A stretch of DNA of 31,222 bases, from contig DAXG01000036.1 of assembly GCA_002506275.1 (NCBI GenBank), forward strand, positions 1 through 31,222. The letters run 5' to 3'. Of the stretch, positions 1-7,986 are shown in pieces. The stretch is from Euryarchaeota archaeon UBA259 (GTDB taxonomy: Archaea; Thermoplasmatota; Poseidoniia; Poseidoniales; Poseidoniaceae). How positions within the stretch are numbered: position 1 is the first letter of the stretch; the number at the start of each line of letters is the position of its first letter. A program made the position numbers and the translations under genes. The notes beneath the pieces were generated by a model that did no database searches, had not been told where the DNA came from, and worked only from the letters and a program-made list of their open reading frames with translations.

Positions 1-233
1 TCGATGTCGTTGGCATCAATATCGGATGTGTCGATGCTTTGAATGGCCTTATCTTTCCAACGCACAGCTTGACCGACATCGCCCTGGAGTCGTTCAAGCA
101 TGGAATAAAGAGTATCGTAATCTAAGGGTTTTTTGAGGTACAAATGGATGTCAACATCAATAGCTGATTCAGCGCACATGAGTACCGCCTGCCGGGATTT
201 CGAGCAACGAGGGTTGTGATACAACACAGGCAT
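1..233 (-). CDS. ArsC-like (arsenate reductase / Spx fold) protein, 3' end cut by window edge
   Basis: Reading the minus strand from the ATG at 233 gives an open frame that runs off the left edge, so only about 77 N-terminal residues are visible. It begins MPVLYHNPRCSKSRQAV, which matches the start of the glutaredoxin-type arsenate reductase family: a short beta strand, then the redox Cys (Cys10) in HNPRCSKSR. A later YLKKPL segment fits the family's usual YLK-T-P stretch. The family reduces arsenate with glutathione or glutaredoxin, but many members (Spx, YffB) are regulators or of unknown substrate, so the specific reaction is uncertain. It is the third gene of a minus-strand set, 22 bases after the FGE-like gene. 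No clear ribosome binding site precedes the ATG. Confidence 0.75.
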   Translation of the reverse strand, partial: MPVLYHNPRCSKSRQAVLMCAESAIDVDIHLYLKKPLDYDTLYSMLERLQGDVGQAVRWKDKAIQSIDTSDIDANDI

Positions 234-255
234 GATTATGCCAAGAATGAAGACA

Positions 256-990
256 TTAAAGTGGTTGCCAAACAATCCTCAAACCAATTCCGTCGGTTTT
301 TTGTTGTTGGGGGGCTGAACCGCGAGATGAACAACGAGTCGAATCAGATTCGGTGAACCATGAGCCGCCTCTGTGGACCCTTCGCGGTGAATCTCCTTTG
401 AATGGGGTTTGTTGTGGTGTATGGAGTGAGTAGTCAGGCGAGAAGGCGTCTTGGCACCATTCACTTACTTGGCCATGTAAGTCAAGAAACCCCCAAGGAT
501 TTGCTTTTTTTTGTCCAACTTCGCGTGTTGATGCACCCGAATTTCCAGCGTGCCACCCATAATCATTCAGTTCACTGTCGCGGTTGCCAAACGCCCAACG
601 CGTGGTCGTTCCAGCCCTGGCCATGTATTCCCATTCTGATTCAGACGGCAATCTCCATTCCCCTGTAAATCCAAGTCGCTCAGTGCCTTGGTCTAATTCG
701 TTTAACCGAGAAATGAATTCTTGACAATCGTCCCAAGAAACTTGTTCAACAGGTCTCAATCCTGCCGCCCAACCCTCAGTGAAAGCCGATGGGTTGACAT
801 CCATGATGGCTTGCCAATGCGCCTGGGTAACCGGGCGTTCACCGCAAAAAAATGGTTCAAGAATAGACACATGATGAGAAGGCTGTTCTGAACGCGTCCC
901 CTTTGAATCTCCCATCAGAAATTCACCGGGTTCGACTAAAATGTATCGTCCACCGTACTCGTCATCGAAGTAGGGCCGTGAATCCGACAT
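256..990 (-). CDS. FGE-sulfatase (SUMF1) fold protein lacking the catalytic cysteine pair
   Basis: This 244-residue protein has the hallmarks of the formylglycine-generating-enzyme domain: VEPGEFLMG near residue 20, RLPSESEWEYMARAG at 113-127, NPWGFLDLHGQVSEWC at 164-179, RGGSW at 207-211 and a closing GLRIVW. True formylglycine-generating enzymes activate sulfatases through two copper-binding cysteines just after RGGS. Here residues 212-219 (FTESDSTR) contain no Cys; the only nearby one is Cys220, which aligns better with a structural position. I therefore expect a family member with another role rather than sulfatase activation. There is no signal peptide. Its start lies 4 bases after the stop of the FMN reductase gene, so the two are probably cotranscribed and translationally coupled. 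Confidence 0.88.
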   Translation of the reverse strand: MSDSRPYFDDEYGGRYILVEPGEFLMGDSKGTRSEQPSHHVSILEPFFCGERPVTQAHWQAIMDVNPSAFTEGWAAGLRPVEQVSWDDCQEFISRLNELDQGTERLGFTGEWRLPSESEWEYMARAGTTTRWAFGNRDSELNDYGWHAGNSGASTREVGQKKANPWGFLDLHGQVSEWCQDAFSPDYSLHTPQQTPFKGDSPRRVHRGGSWFTESDSTRCSSRGSAPQQQKTDGIGLRIVWQPL

Positions 991-994
991 GGAA

Positions 995-1552
995 TCACTC
1001 GTCTTGAGAGTTCATCATCACTGCGGTATTGAGGACAGCGTCGACAAGTGAATGCATACGTTCAACCGTTTTTGGGTCGCTAAGTTGGCCATTCTCGTCA
1101 AATGCCTCTTTGACATGACCCACGGAAAGTTGCTCAGGAACAGGCCATGCATGAAGCCAGCGTAGCATGATGCGCATGTGATTGAGGGTGTTGGCATTTT
1201 GAATCCCCCCTAGGGTGCTCATGAGCCCGAATGCTTTGCCTCCGACATGCTTGTCATACAACCAATCGAATGTATTCTTCATGACCCCGGACATGGTGCC
1301 GTGATATTCAGGGGAGCACACTAAGAATGCATCGCATTCCGCTGCTAATGATTGAAATTCTTTGACATTTGCGTTTTCCCAACATCCGTCCTCACCCACG
1401 AACGGCAACGGTTTTTCATTGCAATCCCAAAAAATGACTTCGGCACCCTTCGAACGTGCGTAATCGAGAGCAAGATTCACCATCATGCCGCTTTTTGATG
1501 TAGGTCTGTACTCTCCTGATAGGCCAAGAATTCGCATATTCGATGTACTCAT
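995..1552 (-). CDS. NADPH-dependent FMN reductase family flavoprotein (flavodoxin-like fold)
   Basis: The protein (185 residues from the ATG at 1552) has an N-terminal ILGLSGEYRPTSKSG, the phosphate-binding loop typical of the SsuE/chromate-reductase type NAD(P)H:FMN reductases, and CSPEYHGTMSGVMKNTFDWL near the middle, the usual PEYxxSxPGxxKNxxDW flavin-contact segment. Members reduce FMN, quinones or metals with NAD(P)H in the cytosol. An in-frame TTG extension to 1609 exists, but it would run into the divergent TPR gene's upstream region and adds no family-like sequence, so the ATG at 1552 is preferred (1537 is also possible). It heads the minus-strand set FMN reductase, FGE-like, ArsC-like, which looks like a small redox operon. 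Substrate unknown. Confidence 0.87.
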   Translation of the reverse strand: MSTSNMRILGLSGEYRPTSKSGMMVNLALDYARSKGAEVIFWDCNEKPLPFVGEDGCWENANVKEFQSLAAECDAFLVCSPEYHGTMSGVMKNTFDWLYDKHVGGKAFGLMSTLGGIQNANTLNHMRIMLRWLHAWPVPEQLSVGHVKEAFDENGQLSDPKTVERMHSLVDAVLNTAVMMNSQDE

Positions 1553-1573
1553 ACCCTTGACTTGGGCCGGAGG

Positions 1574-1586
1574 TTTTTGAATATAG
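1574..1586 (+). promoter_or_regulatory. Possible TATA element for the TPR/EF-hand gene
   Basis: The 105-base gap between the divergent starts at 1552 and 1658 contains an A/T-rich stretch TTTTTGAATATAG at 1574-1586. An archaeal TATA box here would place transcription starts near 1605-1612, leaving a leader of about 50 bases before the ATG at 1658. Position and composition are the only evidence. Confidence 0.3.
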
Positions 1587-1657
1587 TGTCCATAATGGTA
1601 GGACAACAAGAAGCAATGCTTATGCCGGTCGGTTATCCGCTTTGGTATGGTGACACC

Positions 1658-4216
1658 ATGGAAGAGACAGGTAATCCTCCCGGCGATTCAAATGCAGTTT
1701 CTGAAGCTGTAGCAGAATCAATGGCCGCAGCATTGCGTTCAGCAGGTCTCGGCGATATGATTGAGCATGTCGAGGTTAAACAAATGGGGTATTCTGAAAA
1801 TGTTCTTGAACGCGTTATCAAGCAACACGACATAAAAGACCGTGAAGGATTCCTCACATTCGCCCACACCATGGACGAAAACGACAACAATTATCTCAGC
1901 GAAGATGAACTTCAAAATGCTGCCAAAAAATGGCATGGTATGAAATCTCAAGAACCATCTGAGCCTCAAGTGGATGAAGAGAATACCATCGAATACCTCC
2001 TTCAACTCGGAGAGGAATGTTCTCGTAAAAACGACTCAAAAGGGGCATTGTCAGCGTTTAACAAGGCGATTGCCTTAGATCCATCCTGCGACATGGCCTG
2101 GTTTAACCGAGGTGTGCTTCTTGAAGCAGAACAAGATGCCCGTGGTGCCCGTCAAGCATTCCAAATATGCCTTGATATCAATCCGAACAATGCTCCAGCA
2201 ACGGCGAACATCGCCACACTCTTGGAACGAATTGGTGATGATGCCGCTGCATACGAAATGGCGGTCAAAGCACTCGCTTTTTTCCCCGGACACCCTATGC
2301 TTCTCGACGTCAAAACACGTTGTGCTGAAAGCGCAATCAAAATGCCAATTGAAAATATGCCGATTCAAGAACCAACGCAGACCTTTGATGAGGTCGAAGT
2401 TGAGAAAGTCATGAAGGAAGCAGGTGTTACCGATAAAGAAGCAGTCTTGGCTGAAGCTCTTCACCATGATTCCGATTCAAATCAACACCTCGAATATCAA
2501 GAACTCAAATCAGCTGCTTCAGTCGTCGCAGCAACACAAGAAATCCAGCAGGTCATCGAAAAGACCGAGGTGCCTGAACCGGTTGCTCCTGAGCCAGTGA
2601 CCGAAGCAGTCGAAGAACAACCGTTGAACCTTGACGAACTTGTTGAAGAAGCAACCGGAATGATTCGTGCAGGAGACGCCAAGGGAGCACTTGAGATATT
2701 GAGCCCCCACCTCAAAACAATAGGGGCACAGCATGCAGGTGCATGGAGAATTGCAGGCGGGGCCATGGCTCGAATGGAACTCGATGACCATGCCATTTCA
2801 GCACTCGAGCATGCGCAGTCGCTTGACCCAAACCAAGGCTCAGGCTGGTTTAATCTTGGTTCAATTCACCAACGAAGAGGCAGTAACGATGAAGCGATAC
2901 AGTGTTACCTAAGGGCAATGGATGTGCAAGCGGATTATCTCAAGGCAGCGGTTAAATGCAGCCAACTGTGCCATGCTACCGGTGATATCGAAAACTTCCT
3001 CAACTCGAGTCGAACAGTCCTTCGTCTCGACACAAAGAATCCTGTTCGTGAAGAATTTATTCGCGTTCTGGTCGAATTAGCCGAAGGAGAAGCAAATGTA
3101 TTGGAGAGCGTGCAAGGAATACCTCCAACACTGCCTGAAGGCCCACATCTTGCTACTGAAGCCATTGAATATTTGGGCCCTGGTCACACTGCAATGCACG
3201 CCCGAGCCTATACGGCTGCAAAGAACAATGTTCAAGCGGTCACCATCTGGAAATCCATGATTAAACAGGACGGTGAAAACCCTGATATTTGGCGCGGATT
3301 AGCCCGCTCACTTGAATCTGCAGGTGACTTGGCAACCGCAGAAAAATGTCACAGGAAAGCCGATGCACTCGGAGGAGTTGCTGTCCAATCGATCGTACAT
3401 GAGGATGTTACTCCAACACCGATTCACCAACCCGTTGAGGCAGAACCAGTTCCAGTACCGGTGCCAAGCATCGTTGCGGCTCCTGCTCCAGTACCCGTCC
3501 CAGCACCGGCTCCTTCCCCTGTCATGCAAGATCCACAAGAAGATCAAGCGGATTATTACATGAATGCACTTGGACTGCAAACTCCAGTTAAACAATCTTC
3601 ACCCGAGGTGGTTCAAGAAACGATTGCTGACTCGACATCTCTTTTGACTGAGTCAGCGAATTTACTATCGCAACGTGAGCCGCTAATGGAAATCAACGAG
3701 CCAGAACCTCAATCTTCATTCGACCTTACCCAGGCTGCAGCGGATGCACAACGCTTGGTGTCGGTATCGGCAAATGCTGAGGTGGATTCAAGTTCAGTTG
3801 CAAACCAAGATATTGCTTGGTACAACCAAGGCGTTGGTCTCATCTCTGATGGCAAGTATAAGGAAGCACTCTCATGTTTTGACCGCGCCCTACCATCCTT
3901 TACTGGAAATGAAGAAATGCTCATACGAATACTTAACGGCAAGGGTAATGCGTTCTACTATCTTGAAGAATACCCAAAGTGTGTTGAATCATACCACCAA
4001 GCAATGCTCATACGGCCATCAGAGGTTCAAGGTAAAACGCTCTACAACATGGGCAGCGCATATGCCGAGATGGAGCGTTATCCTGATGCCATTAAATGCT
4101 TTGAACAGTCGGTTCCACGCGGACTTAGCCCAGAAGAAATTAAGCGGGCAAAAGAACAAATACGCCGGTGTGGTATATTGCACAAGGAAGTCGAACGAAA
4201 AAATAAACGCCGATAA
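1658..4216 (+). CDS. TPR-repeat protein with two EF-hand modules and a Pro/Ala/Val-rich linker
   Basis: This 852-residue protein combines tetratricopeptide repeats with calcium-type EF-hand loops. EF loop 1 is at residues 73-84 (DENDNNYLSEDE) and EF loop 2 at 271-282 (DSDSNQHLEYQE); both keep acidic or Asn ligands at positions 1, 3 and 5 and Glu at 12. Each EF-hand module is followed by TPRs (for example DMAWFNRGVLLEAEQDARGARQAF and GSGWFNLGSIHQRRGSNDEAI), so the N-terminal half looks internally duplicated. A linker near residues 593-621 is almost all Pro, Val and Ala. A last TPR block (IAWYNQGVGLISDGKYKEAL onward) ends the protein. No signal peptide or membrane segment is visible, so it is probably a cytosolic scaffold. 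The start at 1658 has GGTGA just upstream; in-frame starts at 1616 and 1622 are alternatives. Confidence 0.85.
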   Translation: MEETGNPPGDSNAVSEAVAESMAAALRSAGLGDMIEHVEVKQMGYSENVLERVIKQHDIKDREGFLTFAHTMDENDNNYLSEDELQNAAKKWHGMKSQEPSEPQVDEENTIEYLLQLGEECSRKNDSKGALSAFNKAIALDPSCDMAWFNRGVLLEAEQDARGARQAFQICLDINPNNAPATANIATLLERIGDDAAAYEMAVKALAFFPGHPMLLDVKTRCAESAIKMPIENMPIQEPTQTFDEVEVEKVMKEAGVTDKEAVLAEALHHDSDSNQHLEYQELKSAASVVAATQEIQQVIEKTEVPEPVAPEPVTEAVEEQPLNLDELVEEATGMIRAGDAKGALEILSPHLKTIGAQHAGAWRIAGGAMARMELDDHAISALEHAQSLDPNQGSGWFNLGSIHQRRGSNDEAIQCYLRAMDVQADYLKAAVKCSQLCHATGDIENFLNSSRTVLRLDTKNPVREEFIRVLVELAEGEANVLESVQGIPPTLPEGPHLATEAIEYLGPGHTAMHARAYTAAKNNVQAVTIWKSMIKQDGENPDIWRGLARSLESAGDLATAEKCHRKADALGGVAVQSIVHEDVTPTPIHQPVEAEPVPVPVPSIVAAPAPVPVPAPAPSPVMQDPQEDQADYYMNALGLQTPVKQSSPEVVQETIADSTSLLTESANLLSQREPLMEINEPEPQSSFDLTQAAADAQRLVSVSANAEVDSSSVANQDIAWYNQGVGLISDGKYKEALSCFDRALPSFTGNEEMLIRILNGKGNAFYYLEEYPKCVESYHQAMLIRPSEVQGKTLYNMGSAYAEMERYPDAIKCFEQSVPRGLSPEEIKRAKEQIRRCGILHKEVERKNKRR

Positions 4217-4275
4217 CCGGGTTTTACGCTCTATTTTAGAAACAGGTTCATAGAGAAGTGGTGAGTGGACGAAAC

Positions 4276-4656
4276 ATGGACTGCGGAACCTGCGAAACAT
4301 CGAGCCCTGTGCAGTTGATGACTCCGGAAGTTGTCAACGTCAATTTGAGTATCTCCAATAAGGCTCAAGAAATGCTCTCCGATGCCTTTGGAGACGACCG
4401 TTCTATGGCGCTCTTAGTCGGCGTTCTATCCGGAGGATGCTCTGGCTATATGTACGATTTACAGATTGTCGAAGAAACAGACCAAAGTTGTCAAGAAATC
4501 ACTGTCGATGGTTTCAAGGTTCTCGTGCCAAACGCGTCGAGTCACCTCCTTGACGGAATCGAAATTGATTACGTTGACCGTCTCATGGGCGGCGGATTCA
4601 AAATCAACAACCCAAATGCGGAATCATCTTGCGGTTGTGGCGAATCATTCTCTTGA
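4276..4656 (+). CDS. A-type iron-sulfur carrier (HesB/IscA/ErpA family)
   Basis: The 126-residue protein carries the three conserved cysteines of A-type Fe-S carriers: Cys55 in LSGGCSGYMY and Cys119/Cys121 in ESSCGCGESF near the C terminus. The family receives iron or an Fe-S cluster and hands it to apo-proteins. An additional N-terminal CGTC pair (residues 3-6) is not part of the usual family core. The ATG at 4276 has GGTGAG ten bases upstream; a GTG start at 4258 is the alternative. The stop codon overlaps the ribosome binding site of the following YgfZ-like gene, so the two are almost certainly translated as a pair, which fits a shared Fe-S maturation role. Confidence 0.92.
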   Translation: MDCGTCETSSPVQLMTPEVVNVNLSISNKAQEMLSDAFGDDRSMALLVGVLSGGCSGYMYDLQIVEETDQSCQEITVDGFKVLVPNASSHLLDGIEIDYVDRLMGGGFKINNPNAESSCGCGESFS

Positions 4657-4665
4657 GGTGAGTTC

Positions 4666-5373
4666 ATGCCGCTCGTGGCTTATCCCGACGCTGCGCTTAC
4701 AATTTGGCAAGGTAAGGATGCCCTCCAATTTATAGATGGTTTGTCAACAAACAAAATGGTCGACATGATGAAAGGACAACTCGTGCAAACCGTGTTCACC
4801 TCATCTCAAGCAAAGATCATTGATTTTGTCACCGTCTTCCACATGGGTGAAGTGTTGGCAGTACAATGCCATCAATCAAAACTACAGAACCTGTTGAATC
4901 ACGTCTTGCCACGGATACTCGGACAGGATGTAACGATTACCGACGTTACAGAACGAAATCAGTTTGCTGTTGAATACGAAGTCAAAAATGAACATGTCGG
5001 GACATTTATCTCAGTCAACAATGTGACGTATGGACGTACAGAATCAAACTTGAACATCGTGATAGCATCGAAGGAAAATACATTACAGCACAGCGGTACA
5101 ATCGCTGAATTTGATGCGTGGAGAATAGAAAACCTCGTGCCGTGGAATAACCACGAAATTACCATTAAAAACCATCCACTTGCAGCAGGTCTGAGTAAAT
5201 TTGTTCACCCAGCGAAAGGGTGCTACATTGGTCAAGAAATTCTAGCTCGGATGGTTTCAAGAGGCCGTCAAGGCAAAAACCTTGTACGTTGCAAAAATTC
5301 GGAAGTGGATGATAAACTGATTACTACCCGGGGAGAAATATACTCGCTGGGTATTGTTCGTGCCATTCAGTAA
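4666..5373 (+). CDS. ygfZ: YgfZ/GcvT-like folate-binding protein for Fe-S cluster maintenance
   Basis: The key evidence is KGCYIGQE at residues 184-191, the YgfZ signature (K-G-C-Y-x-G-Q-E) with its conserved Cys186. The N-terminal part (ALQFIDGLSTNKM, TVFTSSQAKIIDFV) matches the GcvT-like fold that binds tetrahydrofolate. Bacterial YgfZ and its mitochondrial relative IBA57 help A-type carriers mature [4Fe-4S] enzymes, so the IscA-like gene directly upstream is strong context. At 235 residues it is shorter than E. coli YgfZ (about 326); the loss is mostly in the C-terminal barrel, where only a short stub follows the signature. GAGGTGA at 4655-4661 sets the start. Its 3' end overlaps the convergent mdh gene by 7 bases. 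Confidence 0.88.
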   Translation: MPLVAYPDAALTIWQGKDALQFIDGLSTNKMVDMMKGQLVQTVFTSSQAKIIDFVTVFHMGEVLAVQCHQSKLQNLLNHVLPRILGQDVTITDVTERNQFAVEYEVKNEHVGTFISVNNVTYGRTESNLNIVIASKENTLQHSGTIAEFDAWRIENLVPWNNHEITIKNHPLAAGLSKFVHPAKGCYIGQEILARMVSRGRQGKNLVRCKNSEVDDKLITTRGEIYSLGIVRAIQ

Positions 5374-6305
5374 CCGAGAAGTTCCTTCAGTTGTGACTTG
5401 TAGAAGTTACCAGAGCCTTGCAGTGATTCAAGTTCGCCTTCAGACAGTTCAAGTTCCAGAATCCGTTCAATACCGCCTGCACCAAGAATAACTGGCACAC
5501 CAATGTAAACATCATCAAGCCCGTACTGACCGGTAAGATGGGCCGAAGCAGGAATGAGTCGCTTCCGGTCGTTAAGCACGGCTTCAGCCATGACTGCAGC
5601 TGCAGAGCCTGGGGCATAAAATGCAGAACCACGTTCGAGTAGTTTGACGATTTCACCACCGCCCGATGCGGTTCTCTTACAAATGGCATCAATTGTTTCT
5701 TCATCGAGTAAGTGAGTAATTGCGATGCCACCAACGGTGGTGAAACGTGGGAGTGGAACCATGGTATCACCGTGACCGCCAAGGACCATTGCCTGAACAT
5801 CCTCTTCGGAACATCCAACTGCCTGTGCAACAAAGTGAGTCATGCGCGCACTGTCGAGAACTCCTGCTTGACCACAAACACGGTTTGCAGGAAATCCTGT
5901 CACCTTTTGCATATGGTACGTCATCAAGTCAAGTGGGTTCGTGACCATGACAATTGTAGAGTCCGGGGCATGATCTCGAATACCTTCGCCAACTTGCTGA
6001 ACAATACCTGCATTCTTGGCAATCAAATCTTCACGGGTCATACCCGGTTGGCGAGGGAAACCCGAGGTGACAACAACGACACTGGCACCTGCAATATCGT
6101 TGTAATCGGAGGTACCGGTGATTGAACCATCGTAATTCAAGACCTGACCGTTTTGAGACATATCCAGCGCTTTTCCTTTGGCAAAACCTTCGTAAATATC
6201 AAGCAAGACAATATCGGCAATTTTCATCTGTGCAAGTACAAATGCGCATGTTGCTCCAACGTTTCCGGCTCCAATTACTGCAATTTTTCTTCGATGACTG
6301 GTCAT
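5367..6305 (-). CDS. mdh: Malate dehydrogenase (LDH-like type)
   Basis: This 312-residue enzyme interconverts malate and oxaloacetate with NAD. It has the Rossmann loop GAGNVGA (residues 12-18), an Asp36 at the end of beta 2 that favours NAD over NADP, and substrate residues Arg85 and Arg91 in GFPRQPGMTRED, Arg154 and catalytic His178 in LGGHGD. Arg at 85, rather than the Gln of lactate dehydrogenases, argues for malate. Length and motifs are complete. GAGGGA sits 7 bases before the ATG on the minus strand, and GTTTAT further up may be its TATA element. The gene is convergent with the YgfZ gene (7-base overlap) and divergent from the transhydrogenase operon. Confidence 0.95.
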   Translation of the reverse strand: MTSHRRKIAVIGAGNVGATCAFVLAQMKIADIVLLDIYEGFAKGKALDMSQNGQVLNYDGSITGTSDYNDIAGASVVVVTSGFPRQPGMTREDLIAKNAGIVQQVGEGIRDHAPDSTIVMVTNPLDLMTYHMQKVTGFPANRVCGQAGVLDSARMTHFVAQAVGCSEEDVQAMVLGGHGDTMVPLPRFTTVGGIAITHLLDEETIDAICKRTASGGGEIVKLLERGSAFYAPGSAAAVMAEAVLNDRKRLIPASAHLTGQYGLDDVYIGVPVILGAGGIERILELELSEGELESLQGSGNFYKSQLKELLGY

Positions 6306-6513
6306 AATATATCCCTCGATAAACTTTCCAACACTCGACCATCAATAAGCAACATGGTCCAACGCCTTGGAGACAGACAACAGAACACGAGAATATTCAT
6401 GTTTTTGACAGAATTATATCACCCTTCTAGAGCGTGTTCTCTAAGAACCCCCTCTTTGTGGCAAGAACATCCCCCGTCGTATCGATGCGACAATCGGGGC
6501 TCGAGGAAGTTGT
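6306..6513. promoter_or_regulatory. Divergent promoter region between mdh and the pnt operon
   Basis: These 208 bases hold no gene. Toward mdh (minus strand) there is a GTTTAT element and a GAGGGA ribosome site. Toward pntAA, AATTATATC near 6413-6421 is a candidate TATA box. Two inverted repeats lie between it and the gene: GTTCT-CTA-AGAAC at 6436-6448 and a longer hairpin at 6471-6499, followed by the GAGGA ribosome site at 6503-6507. Confidence 0.5.
6471..6499 (+). repeat. Hairpin in the pntAA leader
   Basis: CCCCGTCGTA and TGCGACAATCGGGG flank a four-base TCGA loop. The inner six pairs contain one G-U wobble, and the outer four G-C pairs are reached after an AATC bulge on the 3' side. It ends only a few bases before the GAGGA ribosome site, so it could influence translation; that is inference. 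Confidence 0.4.
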
Positions 6514-7674
6514 ATGAAACTTGGAGTACCAATGGAACCAGAAGGCGAAACGAGAGTTGCGATAACTCCTATGAGCATGAAAAAATTGCTCAAGGCTGGC
6601 TTTGAAGTACACATTGAAAAGGGTGCAGGCGCTTCGTCAAACTATGCAGATTCTGCATACGAAGAAGCAGGCGCAAAGGTTGTATCACGCAGTGATGCGC
6701 TTGCATGCGACACTATTATTTCGATTCGTTATCCAGGACTGGACGGTATTTCCAAAGGCACACGTATTGCTTGTGTTGCAGACCCCTTTCGACACCCTGA
6801 GCATGTCAATGAATGCATAGCGGCAGGTGTGACGCTGCTTTCAATGGACATGATTCCTCGGAGACTTTCTCGTGCTCAGTCGATGGACGTCAATTCGAGT
6901 CAAGACAATCTGGCTGGCTACAAGGCTGTTCTACTCGGAGCTGCTCATGTTCCAAAGGGCATTCCAATGATGACCACATCAGCAGGAACCGTACGGCCAG
7001 CGAAAGTGGTCATTATGGGCAGTGGTGTCGCAGGATTACAAGCGATTGCTACTGCTAAGCGATTGGGAGCAGTCGTTTACGCATCAGATGTTCGAAAGTC
7101 GGCCGCTGAGCAAATTGAATCGGTCGGTGGACGATTCATCGAAGTCGACGGCATGGATGACTTTGAAGATGAATCAGGCTATGCAAAGCCACTCACTCCA
7201 GAGTTTATTCAAAAGGTCAACGATACGGTCTGCGGTGTGGCTGCAGATGCTGACATCATCGTAACGACGGCTCGTATTTTCGGTCGTCCAGCACCAATTA
7301 CCGTCCCATCAAGCGCCATCAAGACGTTCAAATCTGGTGCAGTGGTTGTCGACATGAATGCCGACGTGGGCGGGAATTGTGAAGACACTGAAACAGGCAA
7401 AATCATCACGACCAAAAACGGCGTTATCGTTGTGGGGACATCGAATCTTCCCGGCACTTTAGCAACAACTGCGAGCATGTTGTATTCAAACAACTTGACA
7501 ACATTCATCACTTCGTTGGTCAAAGACGGCGAACTCACGATTAACGATGAAGACGACATTTTAGTCGGTGCACCTGAAGGATCTGATTTCTATGTCAACG
7601 GCATGGGAGGAGTTCTTCTCTGCCATGAGGGTGCCTTGCATCCAAAACAAACACGCCTTGGAGGTGTTCTCTGA
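6514..7674 (+). CDS. pntAA: NAD(P) transhydrogenase subunit alpha part 1 (NAD-binding domain I)
   Basis: This 386-residue protein is the soluble, NAD(H)-binding component of proton-translocating transhydrogenase. It begins MKLGVPMEPEGETRVAITP, typical of the alanine dehydrogenase/PntA family, and has the RQD loop in RRLSRAQSMD with Arg117, Gln122 and Asp125 at the same spacing as in Rhodospirillum rubrum. A Rossmann segment follows at about residues 165-190 (VVIMGSGVAGLQAIATAKRLG). The membrane helices found at the C terminus of fused PntA are absent because they are encoded by the next gene. GAGGA lies 6 bases before the ATG. Its TGA overlaps the ATG of the next gene by one base. Confidence 0.95.
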   Translation: MKLGVPMEPEGETRVAITPMSMKKLLKAGFEVHIEKGAGASSNYADSAYEEAGAKVVSRSDALACDTIISIRYPGLDGISKGTRIACVADPFRHPEHVNECIAAGVTLLSMDMIPRRLSRAQSMDVNSSQDNLAGYKAVLLGAAHVPKGIPMMTTSAGTVRPAKVVIMGSGVAGLQAIATAKRLGAVVYASDVRKSAAEQIESVGGRFIEVDGMDDFEDESGYAKPLTPEFIQKVNDTVCGVAADADIIVTTARIFGRPAPITVPSSAIKTFKSGAVVVDMNADVGGNCEDTETGKIITTKNGVIVVGTSNLPGTLATTASMLYSNNLTTFITSLVKDGELTINDEDDILVGAPEGSDFYVNGMGGVLLCHEGALHPKQTRLGGVL

Positions 7675-7985
7675 TGGAGCCCGCATTCTTAATTGGAAAC
7701 GTTACACTGTTTATACTCGCTATTTTCCTCGGATTCGAATTGATTACAAAGGTTCCAGCAACCTTGCACACACCTCTAATGAGCGGTGCAAATGCTATTT
7801 CTGGTATCAGTATTATTGGCGCATTGTTTGGTTCAAATGTTGCGTTCGATGGCGGAGCAACTGCTCTTTCGGGACTACTTGCGTTTGTCGCAATCGTCCT
7901 TGCGATGATCAATGTGGTCGGTGGATTTGCCGTTACCAACAGGATGCTCAACATGATTGCTGGAAAGAAGCGCGGAGGTGCTTGA
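7674..7985 (+). CDS. pntAB: NAD(P) transhydrogenase subunit alpha part 2 (membrane domain II)
   Basis: The 103-residue protein is the small membrane part of the alpha subunit. It has three hydrophobic segments (roughly residues 4-22, 43-62 and 66-86) and the family segment LITKVPATLHTPLMSGANAISGI, which is nearly invariant in PntA membrane domains. With PntB it forms the proton channel that couples hydride transfer from NADH to NADP+ to proton entry. Translation is coupled to pntAA by a TGATG overlap at 7672-7676, with GAGGTG at 7661-7666 as ribosome site. Confidence 0.94.
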   Translation: MEPAFLIGNVTLFILAIFLGFELITKVPATLHTPLMSGANAISGISIIGALFGSNVAFDGGATALSGLLAFVAIVLAMINVVGGFAVTNRMLNMIAGKKRGGA

Positions 7986-7986
7986 A

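Noticed and set aside
3744..4253. A 169-residue plus-strand frame overlapping the end of the TPR gene
   Set aside because: The TPR repeats continue in the other frame to 4216; this frame has no domain and no start signal.
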